In this document: piece by piece, positions 1 through 9,121 of the stretch | How the letters are laid out: each line of letters begins with the position of its first letter | Numbering within the stretch: position 1 is the first letter of the stretch | Source: Lysinibacillus contaminans | GTDB lineage: Bacteria; Bacillota; Bacilli; Bacillales_A; Planococcaceae | Assembly (NCBI RefSeq): GCF_001278945.1 | Contig: NZ_LGRV01000008.1 | Span: forward strand, 1 to 58,534 | Length of the DNA stretch: 58,534 bases | Reading direction: 5' to 3' | Position numbers and translations under genes: made by a program | Notes under the pieces: generated by a model | The model's database searches: none | What the model was told of the DNA's origin: nothing | The model's input: the letters and a program-made list of their open reading frames with translations, nothing else

Positions 1-146
1 AAGGATTGTTTTTTGTCTTTGAAGGACTGTTCATTTTTAACTTATAACTAATGAATTAATTATTAAATAATTTATAAATAAACAGATATCATTTATAATG
101 AGTAATAAATAATTACTAATAAATAAAAATTAAGGACTGATAACTA

Positions 147-428
147 ATGAATAATGAAATGATTAAAAGTAAAACGATCAAAGTATCCTCTCAGCGTCAT
201 TTAGTGATTCCGAAAGAATACTATGACACGCTTCAGATCGGTGAGGAAGTAATGATTGAATTACATGAAGGGCATTTGGTCATTAAGCCGATTGTGAAAG
301 TCGATGGGGATTTCGCAGAAAACTTATTAGAGGAACTGATTGCAGCTGGTTTTAGTGGTGAGGAACTGGTGGCTAAATTCAAAGAAGTAAAACAGATGGT
401 ACTAAACGGTGAGAAACCGTATCGATAA
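147..428 (+). CDS. AbrB/MazE/SpoVT-type DNA-binding protein
   Basis: This 93-residue protein is a probable transcription factor or antitoxin-like DNA binder. Residues about 8-50 read as a swapped-hairpin AbrB fold: a short basic strand followed by SSQRHLVIPKEYYDTLQIG and a second strand ending in GHLVIKP, the usual pattern of MazE/SpoVT domains. The C-terminal 40 residues are acidic and helical and could bind a partner or dimerise. The ATG at 147 has AAGGA 10 bases upstream; the Met five codons later is an alternative start. No MazF-, PIN- or Fic-like toxin follows, and the next gene is a HipA-like kinase 190 bp downstream. Both solitary regulator and antitoxin remnant are possible. The fold is well supported; the role is inferred. 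Confidence 0.75.
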   Translation: MNNEMIKSKTIKVSSQRHLVIPKEYYDTLQIGEEVMIELHEGHLVIKPIVKVDGDFAENLLEELIAAGFSGEELVAKFKEVKQMVLNGEKPYR

Positions 429-620
429 CCTTATATAGTAGAAATTCATTAGATAATCCTTAAATATTTTTTCTCTGCAGCACGCTTAGGCTTCGCGAAA
501 TCATATTTTGCAAGGTATTAGTCATGTCGATTCGTCTCAACGTCTCAACAGCTTTCTAATGAAAAGAATTTCGACTACCTATATAATAGAAGAAACTCAA
601 ACTAATTGGACGTGAGAATT

Positions 621-1427
621 ATGGAAAGCATTCATATACCTGCCGATGCTGTACGGATTATTAGTACGTCTAGTAAAGGCGACCAATCCAAATGGCGTGT
701 CGGTAATCAATGGGTCAAACAAAATACACGTGGTTATGAAGGACAGGCCGAAGTATTAGCTTCCCTTGTACTGGCTCATTCTACGTTACAAGAAAAAGAT
801 TATGTTAAATATTATCCATGTGAAATCATCTTACCTGATGGCGAAACTTCCATTGGCTGTTATTCACATGATTTTCGAGACAAACTACAGGAAGTAACAC
901 TTGAGCGATTATTTGAAGCAAACTTTACTTCAACTGATCCGATATTGAACGATAAATCGTTATCAACATCCGAAAAGTTCGAACAAATTATGCAGCAAGT
1001 ACAAGACTTTACAGGACTGGATGTACGTTTTGATATTGGTCGTATACTAGCATTTGATGCACTGATTTTAAATGAGGATCGTCATACGAATAATATTCTA
1101 TTCCTGTATAATCCTGTTGAAAAATCATGGCAGCTCGCACCGATTTTCGATAATGGACTTAGCTTATTATCAGATGAAAAAGACTATGCACCCGGTAAAC
1201 CTCTAACGATTTTAATGCGCAAGGTAAAGGCAAAACCTTTTAATTCAAGCTTTTCAAAACAACTATCTTTGTATACAGGACCAGCTTTTATCGATAAACT
1301 AACGCTTATTGAAGCACTCGAATCAAGTACAGATGATTTCGGTCGTGCAAAGCAAGTGCTCCTGTCACAGGTAAATGATCCAATCTTTAAACACTTATTC
1401 ATTGAAGGAAGTGAAACGAATGATTGA
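621..1427 (+). CDS. HipA-like serine/threonine kinase-fold protein
   Basis: The 268-residue product resembles the catalytic half of HipA/CtkA-type kinases. ILNEDRHTNNILFL (about residues 150-163) matches the HipA catalytic loop, with Asp, Arg-His and Asn in the expected order. APIFDNGLSLL about 20 residues later matches the metal-binding DFG-like FDNG segment. It is much shorter than E. coli HipA (about 440 residues), lacks the HipA N-terminal subdomain and has no HipB-like HTH neighbour, so it is closer to compact CtkA-like kinases. I chose ATG 621; TTG 606 and GTG 612 are alternatives in frame. It overlaps the next gene by 8 bases (ATGATTGA), so the two are translationally coupled. The target is unknown; a toxin or signalling kinase is inferred. 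Confidence 0.75.
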   Translation: MESIHIPADAVRIISTSSKGDQSKWRVGNQWVKQNTRGYEGQAEVLASLVLAHSTLQEKDYVKYYPCEIILPDGETSIGCYSHDFRDKLQEVTLERLFEANFTSTDPILNDKSLSTSEKFEQIMQQVQDFTGLDVRFDIGRILAFDALILNEDRHTNNILFLYNPVEKSWQLAPIFDNGLSLLSDEKDYAPGKPLTILMRKVKAKPFNSSFSKQLSLYTGPAFIDKLTLIEALESSTDDFGRAKQVLLSQVNDPIFKHLFIEGSETND

Positions 1428-1821
1428 TTACATGAAGTTTGATGTCATGTGGATGGATGATGTGATTGCAACGGTTGATTTAAAACCTGTAAGCGGTGGA
1501 ACGCCATACGTCATTAACTATATCACCGACTTTAACAAACAATTTTCGCCGAATATGGAGGGGCATATTACGCTCGAAGAACTTGAAAAGTGGCTTAAGT
1601 GGCGTACGTTTCCGCCAACGCGTGCCAATGCTGACGAACTACTTGAAAGCCTTGGCATGCAAGCATATAACCGCTGGGGCATTGTCCGAAAAACACATGG
1701 TGTGATGGCAGATGATGAAATTTGGCTACGTTTTAAAGGCGAGACCCTCAAACATCGGGATGTCTGCTTACGTAAAGATCTATACTATCCTGAGGAACCA
1801 AATTATCTAGAATTTCAATAA
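1420..1821 (+). CDS. Small partner protein of the HipA-like kinase
   Basis: A 133-residue protein with no family I can name with confidence. The start ATG at 1420 lies inside the last codons of the kinase gene and is preceded by GAAGGAAG, which is why I start here rather than at the longer open frame. The sequence is mixed alpha/beta, rich in Trp and acidic residues (WKLKWRTFPPTR-like central segment, DEIWLRFKGET near residue 105), without membrane segments or a signal. The overlap and the shared terminator at 1882-1949 show one two-gene operon. By position it may modulate the kinase as antitoxin, adaptor or substrate; this is inference from context only. In some HipA-type systems an N-terminal subdomain is a separate protein, which is another reading. 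Confidence 0.7.
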   Translation: MIDYMKFDVMWMDDVIATVDLKPVSGGTPYVINYITDFNKQFSPNMEGHITLEELEKWLKWRTFPPTRANADELLESLGMQAYNRWGIVRKTHGVMADDEIWLRFKGETLKHRDVCLRKDLYYPEEPNYLEFQ

Positions 1822-1881
1822 GTTAACGGGTTAACCTCACCAACAAAGGAGTTTTAAAGTTAACTAATGAAAATTAAATGG

Positions 1882-1949
1882 GCTCTCAGACATTTTAAAA
1901 ATTGAGTTGATGGAGGATTCCCCGTCTCGATTCGTCTGAGAGCTTTTTT
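1882..1949 (+). terminator. Terminator of the HipA-like operon
   Basis: GCTCTCAGAC (1882-1891) pairs perfectly with GTCTGAGAGC (1934-1943), and TTTTTT follows. An inner AATTGAG/CTCGATT pairing extends the stem. Close relatives of this long hairpin occur at 6962-7006 and 13241-13311, each also just upstream of a copy of the MEQT-element leader. Confidence 0.8.
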
Positions 1950-2073
1950 AATGTGCTCTTATTTAAGCAAACTAGCATAAAATAGAGCGCCATAGAATAG
2001 AGAAGTAAAATAATACGTGCGATAGCGTAGAAAAGAATTGAAAATTTTTGCGAAGAACAGGAGAGAGTAGCGT

Positions 2074-2307
2074 ATGGAACAAACGATTTCAATAGAGAAG
2101 CGTATACAAGAGGTGCTCGCAAATGATCCATTATTTCAAGTCATCCAGGAAACACCAGCCGAGCATCACTTTTTATCAGAGCAGTACTTAGCAGAGCTGA
2201 TTGAAAAGAAATTCTACTCAACACCCGAAGTAGCAAGTTGGTTTGACGTTACCGACGCCCAGTTACGTTGGTTCTGGTGCAAATATGATTTGTTAGAAAC
2301 ATTTTAA
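2074..2307 (+). pseudogene. MEQT-element copy A, 3'-truncated MerR-like gene
   Basis: The first 66 codons match the intact gene at 13445-14359 almost residue for residue (MEQTISIEKRIQEVL start, STPEVASWFDVTDAQLR HTH). The frame then runs into unrelated sequence and stops after 77 residues, losing the coiled-coil and C-terminal parts. The leader from about 1960 (CTAGCATAAAA, GAATAGAGAAG, GATAGCGTAGAAAAGAATTG, then an AGGAGAG ribosome site) is the shared noncoding part of the family. The HTH may still fold, but I read this as a dead fragment created by a rearrangement at about 2270. Confidence 0.75.
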
Positions 2308-2352
2308 AAATAAAAGCCATTGAAGTATGGTTACTTCATCGACTTATAGTAA

Positions 2353-2395
2353 AAGCCCCTTGACGTTCCACACAATGTCAAAGAGCTTTTTTATT
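2353..2395. terminator. Bidirectional terminator
   Basis: AAAAGCCCCTTGACGTT and AATGTCAAAGAGCTTTTTT form a stem around a 6-base loop. A T-run on each strand lets it serve the truncated gene on the plus strand and the acyl-CoA synthetase on the minus strand. Confidence 0.7.
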
Positions 2396-3952
2396 TTATT
2401 TAGATTCGATTGCAATACCATCACGTAAAGATTGTTTTAAAATTTTCCCTGATGTATTACGCGGTAATGCAGGTAAAAACTCTACAAACTTAGGCTTTTT
2501 ATAGGAGGCTAAATTTTGAAAACAATACTCAATTATCTCTTCCTTTGTGAGTGTTTTATTTTCCTTTACCACTACGAAGGCCTTCACACTTTCTCCCCAC
2601 TCTGCATCTGGTACACCTATGACAGCTACTTCAAAAATAGCCTCATGACGATATAAAAGATTTTCTATTTCGGCTGGGTAAATATTTTCACCAGCACTAA
2701 TAATCACATCTTTTTTACGATCACGTATATAAATAAAGCCCTCTTCATCTGCAGAAACTAAGTCCCCACTATGGAACCAACCACCCTCAAAAGCTGCTGC
2801 TGTTTCTTCTGGATTTTTATAATATTCTTTCATCACTGTCGGTCCTCGGTACACAATTTCCCCAATTTCCCCGACTGCTACATCATTCATGTTCCCATCA
2901 ACAATGCGTACCTCTATATTTAAAATAGGTTTTCCCAACGCAGCTGATTTACGCATTGAATCAGCTGGTTTCATGGCAATAGTAACTGGACTCGTTTCTG
3001 TTTGACCAAATAAATCATACATACCTTCTATTTTAAAATGCTCCATTATTTGCTCTTTTAATTTTACTGGGCATGTTGCTGCTCCAGCAATACATGTTCG
3101 CACAGAAGATAAATCATAGTCCCCTATATTAGGCGTATTCACAACAAAGTTCCACATGGCTGGCACTAAAAATAAAGTTGTGATCTTTTCCTCTTGAATG
3201 GTTTGCAACACAGCATTCGGAACAAAATCTTTCTGAATAACAGCTGTTCCTCGTGCTAAAGTGCAAAACACTAATGATGCGAGTGCTGCAGTATGAAAAA
3301 GCGGAGCTACAATCAGCTGTTTAACATTCATATCTAAATCTAATTCTCGAACCAAATTTTGTGCGTTCACTACTAGATTTTTATGTGTAAGTACAGCCCC
3401 TTTTGGTTTACCAGTTGTCCCAGATGTATACATAATGATGCATGCATCATTATCACTTTGCTGCTCGGGAATATAATCATATGTTTCATCAAACAAATGA
3501 TTATATGAAAGCATCCCTTCGACTAGTTGTTCAGAAACTACTATTATTGTACGCAAATTCGGTAATTCGTTACGAATCGATTGAATAGTATCTACATACT
3601 CTTTATCGATAAATAAAAGCTCTGTATCAGAATCATTAATCATATAAAGCAATTCTTCACTGGATAGTCGGAAATTCATCGGTACACCTACGCCACCAGA
3701 TAATGTAATAGCCCAAAACATTTCTACAAATTCTATAGAATTTTTAAACAGGAAACCTATTTTCTGATCTTTTTTAATACCTTGCTCCTGTATCCATCCT
3801 GCTAATTGTAACGCCTTACTTTCAACTTGTGCATAAGTAAATTCTTGATTTTCAAACGTAAAACATACCTTATCTGGTACAATATGCGCCGCACTTCTTA
3901 ATATATTGCCAAGTAGTAACTCTCTCGACATCTCTAAAGATTTTGTTGTCAT
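2396..3952 (-). CDS. Long-chain acyl-CoA synthetase-like AMP-forming ligase
   Basis: This 518-residue adenylate-forming enzyme should activate a carboxylic acid with ATP to the acyl-AMP and transfer it to CoA. The P-loop-like motif MYTSGTTGKPKG is at about residues 175-186. The A5-like YDLFGQTETSP motif follows at about 313-323, then GGWFHSGDL (A7) and the IRDRKKDVIISAGENIYP hinge region near 408-425. The C-terminal NTSGKILK carries the catalytic lysine. Length and motif order fit the FadD/DitJ-like class. No signal or membrane span, so it is cytosolic. It reads away from the HipA operon; the esterase gene follows on the same strand 176 bp upstream, with degenerate sequence between, so co-transcription is possible but not shown. 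Substrate chain length cannot be told from sequence. Confidence 0.9.
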   Translation of the reverse strand: MTTKSLEMSRELLLGNILRSAAHIVPDKVCFTFENQEFTYAQVESKALQLAGWIQEQGIKKDQKIGFLFKNSIEFVEMFWAITLSGGVGVPMNFRLSSEELLYMINDSDTELLFIDKEYVDTIQSIRNELPNLRTIIVVSEQLVEGMLSYNHLFDETYDYIPEQQSDNDACIIMYTSGTTGKPKGAVLTHKNLVVNAQNLVRELDLDMNVKQLIVAPLFHTAALASLVFCTLARGTAVIQKDFVPNAVLQTIQEEKITTLFLVPAMWNFVVNTPNIGDYDLSSVRTCIAGAATCPVKLKEQIMEHFKIEGMYDLFGQTETSPVTIAMKPADSMRKSAALGKPILNIEVRIVDGNMNDVAVGEIGEIVYRGPTVMKEYYKNPEETAAAFEGGWFHSGDLVSADEEGFIYIRDRKKDVIISAGENIYPAEIENLLYRHEAIFEVAVIGVPDAEWGESVKAFVVVKENKTLTKEEIIEYCFQNLASYKKPKFVEFLPALPRNTSGKILKQSLRDGIAIESK

Positions 3953-4128
3953 AAACTCACTCCTTTGAATTGGCTATAACTATAAAAACCTTTACTTGAA
4001 TAACTCTGCCGCAATTTCTTCCATTGTTGCACCATCATCACCACGTCAATTAACAATTTTCGTAGCTGATAATAAGCTTTTCTTTATTTAAATTAAACTT
4101 CTTTTTTCGTTTAGTTTAATACTTGTTA

Positions 4129-5076
4129 TCAAAGTGACTGGAGTACTCGTACACGGTCGGCCATCGAGCGCTGAGTTACTTGTGCAGATCGTGCTACTTG
4201 TTCAAACGCATGCTGTGCACCTGGGTGTACATGTAATTCAACCGAAATGCCAGATTGCCAAAGTTTCTTTGCATAATCAACATCTTCATCTCGGAAAATG
4301 TCTAGTTCACCTACCTCAATGTAAGCAGGGGCTAGTCCTTCGAAATTTGTATTACGTGCAGGGGCAGCTATAGGTGAAACATTATCTCCTGCTAAATCTT
4401 CTCCAAGAAGCGCCTTCCAACCAGTATAATTATTGTCATATGTCCATGAGGCGAATAGGACAATATACATATCAGGCTCAAGATTTCTATCATCTAGCAT
4501 GGGGTAAATAAGAATTTGTTTCAAAAGTGGTGTCTCACGATCACGAGCAAGAATAGCTACACCTGCAGCTATACCTCCACCCGCACTATCACCCATTACA
4601 GCAATTCGATTTGATTCAATACCTAATTCAGAAGCATGTTCAATTAGCCATGTAATTGCAGCATAAGTATCTTCCACAAGTCCTGTGCCTGGATTTTCTG
4701 GGGCTAATCTATATTCAACCGCTAGAAATGGTACACCACTCAAAGATACATAATGAGAAACAATTGGATCATACATGTCAAGATTTCCACATACCATCCC
4801 TCCACCGTGTGCATATACAACAGCTGAACCAGGATTAGAGCCTATTTTGGTATACCAGCGAAGCTCAATTTCGGCATTGTCTTTAGTAGTTAGATTAAAC
4901 GATTTGATTTTCACATCTGAAAATGATGGAGCTTGAGTCGCCCTATGTTCTATAAGTGCATTCACCATCTCTCGTAAAGCTTTCCAATCTCCACGTTTTG
5001 GTAATGTAACTTCTTCTGAATTTTTCGGAATTTCATCGAACACAGCCTGAATTTCTGAATCAAATTTAAAAGTCAT
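4129..5076 (-). CDS. Alpha/beta hydrolase, HSL-type esterase
   Basis: A 315-residue serine hydrolase of the hormone-sensitive-lipase group, predicted to cleave short acyl esters in the cytosol. HGGGMVCGN supplies the oxyanion hole and GDSAGGG the nucleophilic serine. An Asp in the DIFRDEDVDYAKKL segment and the His of HPGAQHAF complete the triad. The start is ATG 5076, preceded by AAGGGGGG 9 bases upstream; a longer open frame to 5109 lacks such a site. It lies upstream of the acyl-CoA synthetase on the same strand, and ester hydrolysis followed by acid activation would make a sensible pathway, but that link is inference. The physiological substrate is unknown. Confidence 0.88.
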   Translation of the reverse strand: MTFKFDSEIQAVFDEIPKNSEEVTLPKRGDWKALREMVNALIEHRATQAPSFSDVKIKSFNLTTKDNAEIELRWYTKIGSNPGSAVVYAHGGGMVCGNLDMYDPIVSHYVSLSGVPFLAVEYRLAPENPGTGLVEDTYAAITWLIEHASELGIESNRIAVMGDSAGGGIAAGVAILARDRETPLLKQILIYPMLDDRNLEPDMYIVLFASWTYDNNYTGWKALLGEDLAGDNVSPIAAPARNTNFEGLAPAYIEVGELDIFRDEDVDYAKKLWQSGISVELHVHPGAQHAFEQVARSAQVTQRSMADRVRVLQSL

Positions 5077-5418
5077 TGTTCCATACCCCCCTTGATTAGT
5101 AGACCACATAACACTTCTAGTTGTAATAATATGATAGATATAGTTATTACATTACTAGCCCCATATCAAATCATCTCTACTTTTATATTAAAAAACTAAA
5201 ATAATCAGAAAATTAAAAATAAAAACGCTATATCAAAAGCTAGTCAAGTTCTTATCAAAAATTCAGGTAAGAAAAGGCTTTTATAATGTTTTTTCAATGA
5301 AATGGCATAAAAAAGCACACAGTAGAAGAGAAAACTATAGAAAAGCAATAATTGGACATGCATTTAAATAGCATAGAAAAGAGTGCAAAGATTTCCGTAG
5401 AATAGGAGGCAATAGCGT

Positions 5419-5580
5419 ATGGAACAGACGATTTCAATAGAGAAGCATATATAAGAGGTGCTCGCGAATAATCCACGATTCCATGTCATTGGGGAAACAT
5501 CTGAAGTGGCCAGTTGGATTAACGTCACTGACTCTCAGTTAGATCATTATATTAAAGAATACCTTTACTATTTAAATTAA
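5419..5580 (+). pseudogene. MEQT-element copy B, stop plus internal deletion
   Basis: The leader (from about 5296) and MEQTISIEK start are conserved, but codon 12 is TAA where relatives have CAA. The remaining frame jumps from the GET motif straight to EVASW, dropping about 23 codons present in the intact gene, and soon ends at YYLN. Copy E at 11967 has the same GET-EVAS junction. Not functional as read. Confidence 0.75.
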
Positions 5581-5678
5581 AAATTTAGTCTATACTGATT
5601 TAAAGGTAGAAAATTGATTAATCGATTATAATCGATTATTATTGATCAATATGAATAATCGATTGAGGGGTTGATTCG

Positions 5679-6959
5679 ATGGAATGGAAAGAATCGCTTA
5701 CATTAGAATGGAAACGCGAAGTAACTGAGGCCATCAAAAAAGAAGTCATTGCTTTTGCGAATACCATGGGGGGCGACCTCTATATCGGGATTGATGATGA
5801 TGGGCAGACAATTGGTCTTGAAAATGCACATCAATGCTTAGAAGCTGTGTCGAGCATGATTAAAGATAGTATTAAGCCTGACATCTTAGCCCATACACGT
5901 TTAGAGATCATGCAGCGTGATCAAAAAGAGATCATTAAAATTCAAGTTTCGCAAGGAAGTCGTAAACCATACCACCTTGCGAGTAAAGGCATGAAGCCCT
6001 CTGGTGTATTTGTTCGTTATGGCACCTCTGTCAGTAACGCCTCCGATGAAGCAATTCGTCAAATGATTATGGCATCAGACGGCTCCAATTTTGAAACCAT
6101 GCGTAGTCTCAACCAAGAACTTACATTTAACACTGCTCAAACGTTCTTTGAAAGGCTTCAATTGAAATTTGGTCCTGAGCAGCAGCGAACACTAGGACTG
6201 TTAACCGATGACGGCTATTATACAAACTTAGGTTACCTATTCTCGGATCAGTGTGAACATACGATTAAATGTGCACGCTACAAAGGAACGGATAAGCTTG
6301 AATTCCAAGATCGTAAAGAGTTTAATGGCTCTATTTTGGAACAAGTAGAGGCTGTGTATGAATACCTAAGCTTATATAATGCCAAATCTTCTACATTTGA
6401 GGGATTACAACGTATAGAGCAAGAAGAATACCCCTCTTATGCGATACGTGAAGCTTTAATTAATGCGGTCGTACACCGAGATTATAGCTTTAGTGGCAGC
6501 ACCCTCATTCACCTATTCACAGATCGTATCGAAATCGTATCTGTTGGCGGTTTAGTAAAGGGCTTAACACTTGAAGATATTGAACTCGGCATTTCTCAGA
6601 GCCGTAATCCAAAGCTAGCCAATGTGTTTTACCGGATGAAATGGATTGAAAGTTACGGAACTGGCTTACAACGCATGAAGGAAAGTTATAAACATGCCGC
6701 AGAAGGGCCATTTTGGAAAGTCAGTCCGAATGCCTTTGTCGTGACGTTACCAAAACAGCAAATCGTTCCACCCTTACAACAGGATAACCAAATCGAAAGC
6801 TGGTTGAATGATAAGGAAACGTTCACTGCGAGAGAGCTAGAAGAGTATTTAAACCGCAGCAAAGGCACTGTCCGTAAAATCATCGAATCGCTCATTCATG
6901 AGCATCGCATACTTCGAGTTGGCAATGGCCCATCCACAAAATATGTCGTAAAAAAATAA
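5679..6959 (+). CDS. AlbA_2 (Schlafen-like) ATP-binding regulator, RecG-C/COG2865 type
   Basis: A 426-residue cytosolic protein of the COG2865 group. Residues about 1-110 form an AlbA_2/SLFN-like domain: MEWKESLTLEWK, FANTMGGDLYIGIDDDG, and later SGVFVRYGTSV are the usual signatures. Residues about 230-330 form the GHKL-like C-terminal ATPase-like region with IREALINAVVHRDYS and FTDRIEIVSVGGL. The last 60 residues (TARELEEYLNRSKGTVRKIIESL) are a winged helix. The start ATG has GAGGGG 9 bases upstream. The gene ends in its own terminator (6962-7006). Members are usually called transcriptional regulators or DNA-binding proteins with little experimental support, and some lie in defence islands. 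No partner is visible here. Confidence 0.85.
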   Translation: MEWKESLTLEWKREVTEAIKKEVIAFANTMGGDLYIGIDDDGQTIGLENAHQCLEAVSSMIKDSIKPDILAHTRLEIMQRDQKEIIKIQVSQGSRKPYHLASKGMKPSGVFVRYGTSVSNASDEAIRQMIMASDGSNFETMRSLNQELTFNTAQTFFERLQLKFGPEQQRTLGLLTDDGYYTNLGYLFSDQCEHTIKCARYKGTDKLEFQDRKEFNGSILEQVEAVYEYLSLYNAKSSTFEGLQRIEQEEYPSYAIREALINAVVHRDYSFSGSTLIHLFTDRIEIVSVGGLVKGLTLEDIELGISQSRNPKLANVFYRMKWIESYGTGLQRMKESYKHAAEGPFWKVSPNAFVVTLPKQQIVPPLQQDNQIESWLNDKETFTARELEEYLNRSKGTVRKIIESLIHEHRILRVGNGPSTKYVVKK

Positions 6960-6961
6960 AG

Positions 6962-7006
6962 AGCTCAGACCAATCTCTCCTCTCTCGATTGGTCTGAGCT
7001 TTTTTC
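6962..7006 (+). terminator. Terminator of the AlbA_2 gene
   Basis: GCTCAGACCAAT pairs perfectly with ATTGGTCTGAGC, followed by TTTTTT. It abuts the MEQT leader fragment at 7003, the same arrangement as the hairpins at 1882 and 13241. Confidence 0.85.
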
Positions 7007-7075
7007 AAGAAATCTAGCATAAAACAGCACTCAATAGAATATAGAAGCAAAATAGTACCTGCAATAGCGCTTTGT
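7003..7075 (+). repeat. MEQT-element copy C, leader only
   Basis: TCAAGAAATCTAGCATAAAA, then AGAATATAGAAGCAAAATAG and CAATAGCG match the noncoding leaders of copies A, D, E and F. Homology ends before the ribosome site, so no coding part remains. The rest of 7076-7217 is AT-rich sequence without a recognisable gene. Confidence 0.65.
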
Positions 7076-7217
7076 TTGAGCCATTTTTTAATGAAATGAC
7101 CGCAATCTTCACTGTATTCTTCTCTATTCTTTTTTATTCTGTCCTACCCTATTCACGACTTCTATTTCTACTTCTTTACCGACCAAAGAACAAACTCACA
7201 TTTCGGACAGTAAAACC

Positions 7218-8579
7218 TCACTTCTTATTGTAGGTCTGTTCTTTTGCAGCTAAGCCCCACAACCCAAAATATTTATAGGCTACAATAATAACTACTCCCA
7301 CAATAAGAAGGGTAATTGGCATGATCCACGGTAGTCCTATGGAAACTAGTAGAGGTGCAAAAGTAATAATCATAATTTCAACCGGGACCATGCCTATGTA
7401 TGATAAGGCATAATCATCTGAGGTTTTACTTTTTAAATCAGGATCCACAATACGGAGAAGTGAAAGTCCCATTGCTACTGTTCCTGTGCTCCATCCCCAA
7501 CCGAATAAGGCTTTCTCAAACCAAAAATCTTTGAATATGTTTGGTCCGATAAACTTAAAGATGAGATAAGCCCAAATAGTTCCAAAAACAAATAATAAAA
7601 TTAATGGTATGGCATAATCCATAACTACTGAAACATCTATAGAAGCAATACCGATGACAACTAAATAGTCGGTAGCACTCCCACCAATTCGATTTATTAT
7701 TCGTTGATCGACATAAGAGTCAGCTTTTACTCGTCTAATTAAAATTTGAAAAATTAATGCTACAACAAAGGCGATACTAAGTAAAGGTACAGCAATTCCT
7801 GGTAAAAGCGAGTCCAATACCTGAGTTACCCAATAAGATATACCCACAACAAATACAATGATGGATAGATGTAAAACTAATGGATCAATAGAGCTTGATG
7901 ATACTGTCTCGTCCCCCATACTAGTGCGGTCATCGGGTTTGATTAACCCTGATCGCATTTCAGAAGGTAAATCTTTAAAGCTCGACATAAATTGTGTGTG
8001 CCCTTTTTCAGTACCTCTTTTAACAAGCAGTATTCCACCTAAGACAGCAACTAATATCCCAACGGTGGCGGATGTCATACCTAGAGACTTAGCTTCTTCC
8101 CAGCCATGTAGACTAAATGCTTCTCCAATTGCGGCTGCTGTACCATGACCACCTAAAAATCCTGCCCCTAAAATTAATCCAAATCCACTTGGCAAGTCCG
8201 TAAACACTTGACCAAGGACCAAAAGGCCAAAAAGGGCTCCTCCACCCCACATTAACAAAGTCAGTAACATTGAATAGGACCACATATCTCTTACTCGACC
8301 AATGATTTTTCCAATATTGACCTTCTCATTTCCTATTGGTATAGATGCAAATATTACTGCAATTAATAATCCTGGATATGTAGCAAATTGGTCCGAGAAG
8401 GGAAGTATCTTTACTCCACTAGGTCCAAGGGCTAGTCCAATAAAACCAGCAATGATACTGGCTGGTAAAAATAGTGATTGAATCCATGTTATTTTCGCGC
8501 GTAAAATTGTTCCTACTAACAACAAACCAGACACAATACTAATATCAATCATCAATGCCCAAATTGAATATTCGTTCAT
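7218..8579 (-). CDS. Sodium/glutamate symporter family carrier (GltS-like)
   Basis: A 453-residue polytopic membrane protein that fits the ESS/GltS family of sodium-driven glutamate carriers. It has about 11-12 hydrophobic helices, the Gly-rich SGFGLILGAGFLGGHGTAAAIGEAF stretch typical of the first pore-loop region and an equivalent FGWGWSTGTVAMGLSLLR region in the second half. The central hydrophilic loop (about residues 200-245) separates the two repeats. I start at ATG 8579, with AAAGGGGG 7 bases upstream; the open frame extends 16 codons further but without such a site. Monocistronic. The substrate could be another dicarboxylic amino acid. Confidence 0.85.
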   Translation of the reverse strand: MNEYSIWALMIDISIVSGLLLVGTILRAKITWIQSLFLPASIIAGFIGLALGPSGVKILPFSDQFATYPGLLIAVIFASIPIGNEKVNIGKIIGRVRDMWSYSMLLTLLMWGGGALFGLLVLGQVFTDLPSGFGLILGAGFLGGHGTAAAIGEAFSLHGWEEAKSLGMTSATVGILVAVLGGILLVKRGTEKGHTQFMSSFKDLPSEMRSGLIKPDDRTSMGDETVSSSSIDPLVLHLSIIVFVVGISYWVTQVLDSLLPGIAVPLLSIAFVVALIFQILIRRVKADSYVDQRIINRIGGSATDYLVVIGIASIDVSVVMDYAIPLILLFVFGTIWAYLIFKFIGPNIFKDFWFEKALFGWGWSTGTVAMGLSLLRIVDPDLKSKTSDDYALSYIGMVPVEIMIITFAPLLVSIGLPWIMPITLLIVGVVIIVAYKYFGLWGLAAKEQTYNKK

Positions 8580-8722
8580 TTTATTCCCCCTTTTTAAATA
8601 AATGATATTATTTGTAACACAGCACATTTTATTTTCGTAATATTGAAATTTTCAGCAAAAAAACGACATAATAAAGATATACTTCCATACAATTCCAGAA
8701 TAATGTTCTTTTGGTTGGTATG

Positions 8723-8812
8723 TCAACAGAAAGCTAATGTCTGTTTAAATTCTACTGGCGTTAAACTGTCTAGTGTTCCGTGAATTCGAATGTTATTGCA
8801 CCAGAACCCATT
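8723..8812 (-). pseudogene. 3' remnant of an IS3-family transposase
   Basis: Reading the minus strand gives FWCNNIRIHGTLDSLTPVEF and a TGA stop a few codons later. This is the C-terminal end of IS3-family OrfB transposases (N-x-x-R-x-H-x-x-L-x-x-x-TPxEF). Nothing upstream of it is recognisable. The surrounding 8580-9000 interval otherwise holds only AT-rich spacer. Confidence 0.75.
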
Positions 8813-9121
8813 TTTAAAATGACCTTAATCCTCACTGCTTTCTTCTCTATTCTTCCCCATCCTATTAAAGGCTTCTACATTCTCTTCACCTATTTTAATA
8901 ATTGCTCAAAAATGAACTATCCAATATTTCGAACACAATTACTTTAACTGTAAAAATGAACATTTTAAAGTTAACCACCGAAAATCAAAAGAACTCTTTT
9001 TCAAAAAATCTAGCATAAAACACAATGCCATAGAATAGAGAAAAATAGAGAAGCAAAATAGTACGTGCCATAGCGTAGAAAAGAATTGAAATATTTTGCG
9101 AAGAACAGAAGAGAGTAGCGT

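Noticed and set aside
147..428. MazE antitoxin of a MazEF pair
   Set aside because: No toxin gene lies next to it; the following gene is a HipA-like kinase 190 bases away with a separate spacer.
2265..2307. Copy A truncated by the IS3 element seen at 8723
   Set aside because: Both contain GGTTCTGGTGCAA, but the shared stretch is only 13 bases and the reading frames after it differ, so chance cannot be excluded.
7076..7200. Repeat shared with 8813-8880
   Set aside because: AAATGACC and TTCTTCTCTATTCTT occur in both places, but the sequence is low-complexity pyrimidine-rich and the match is short.
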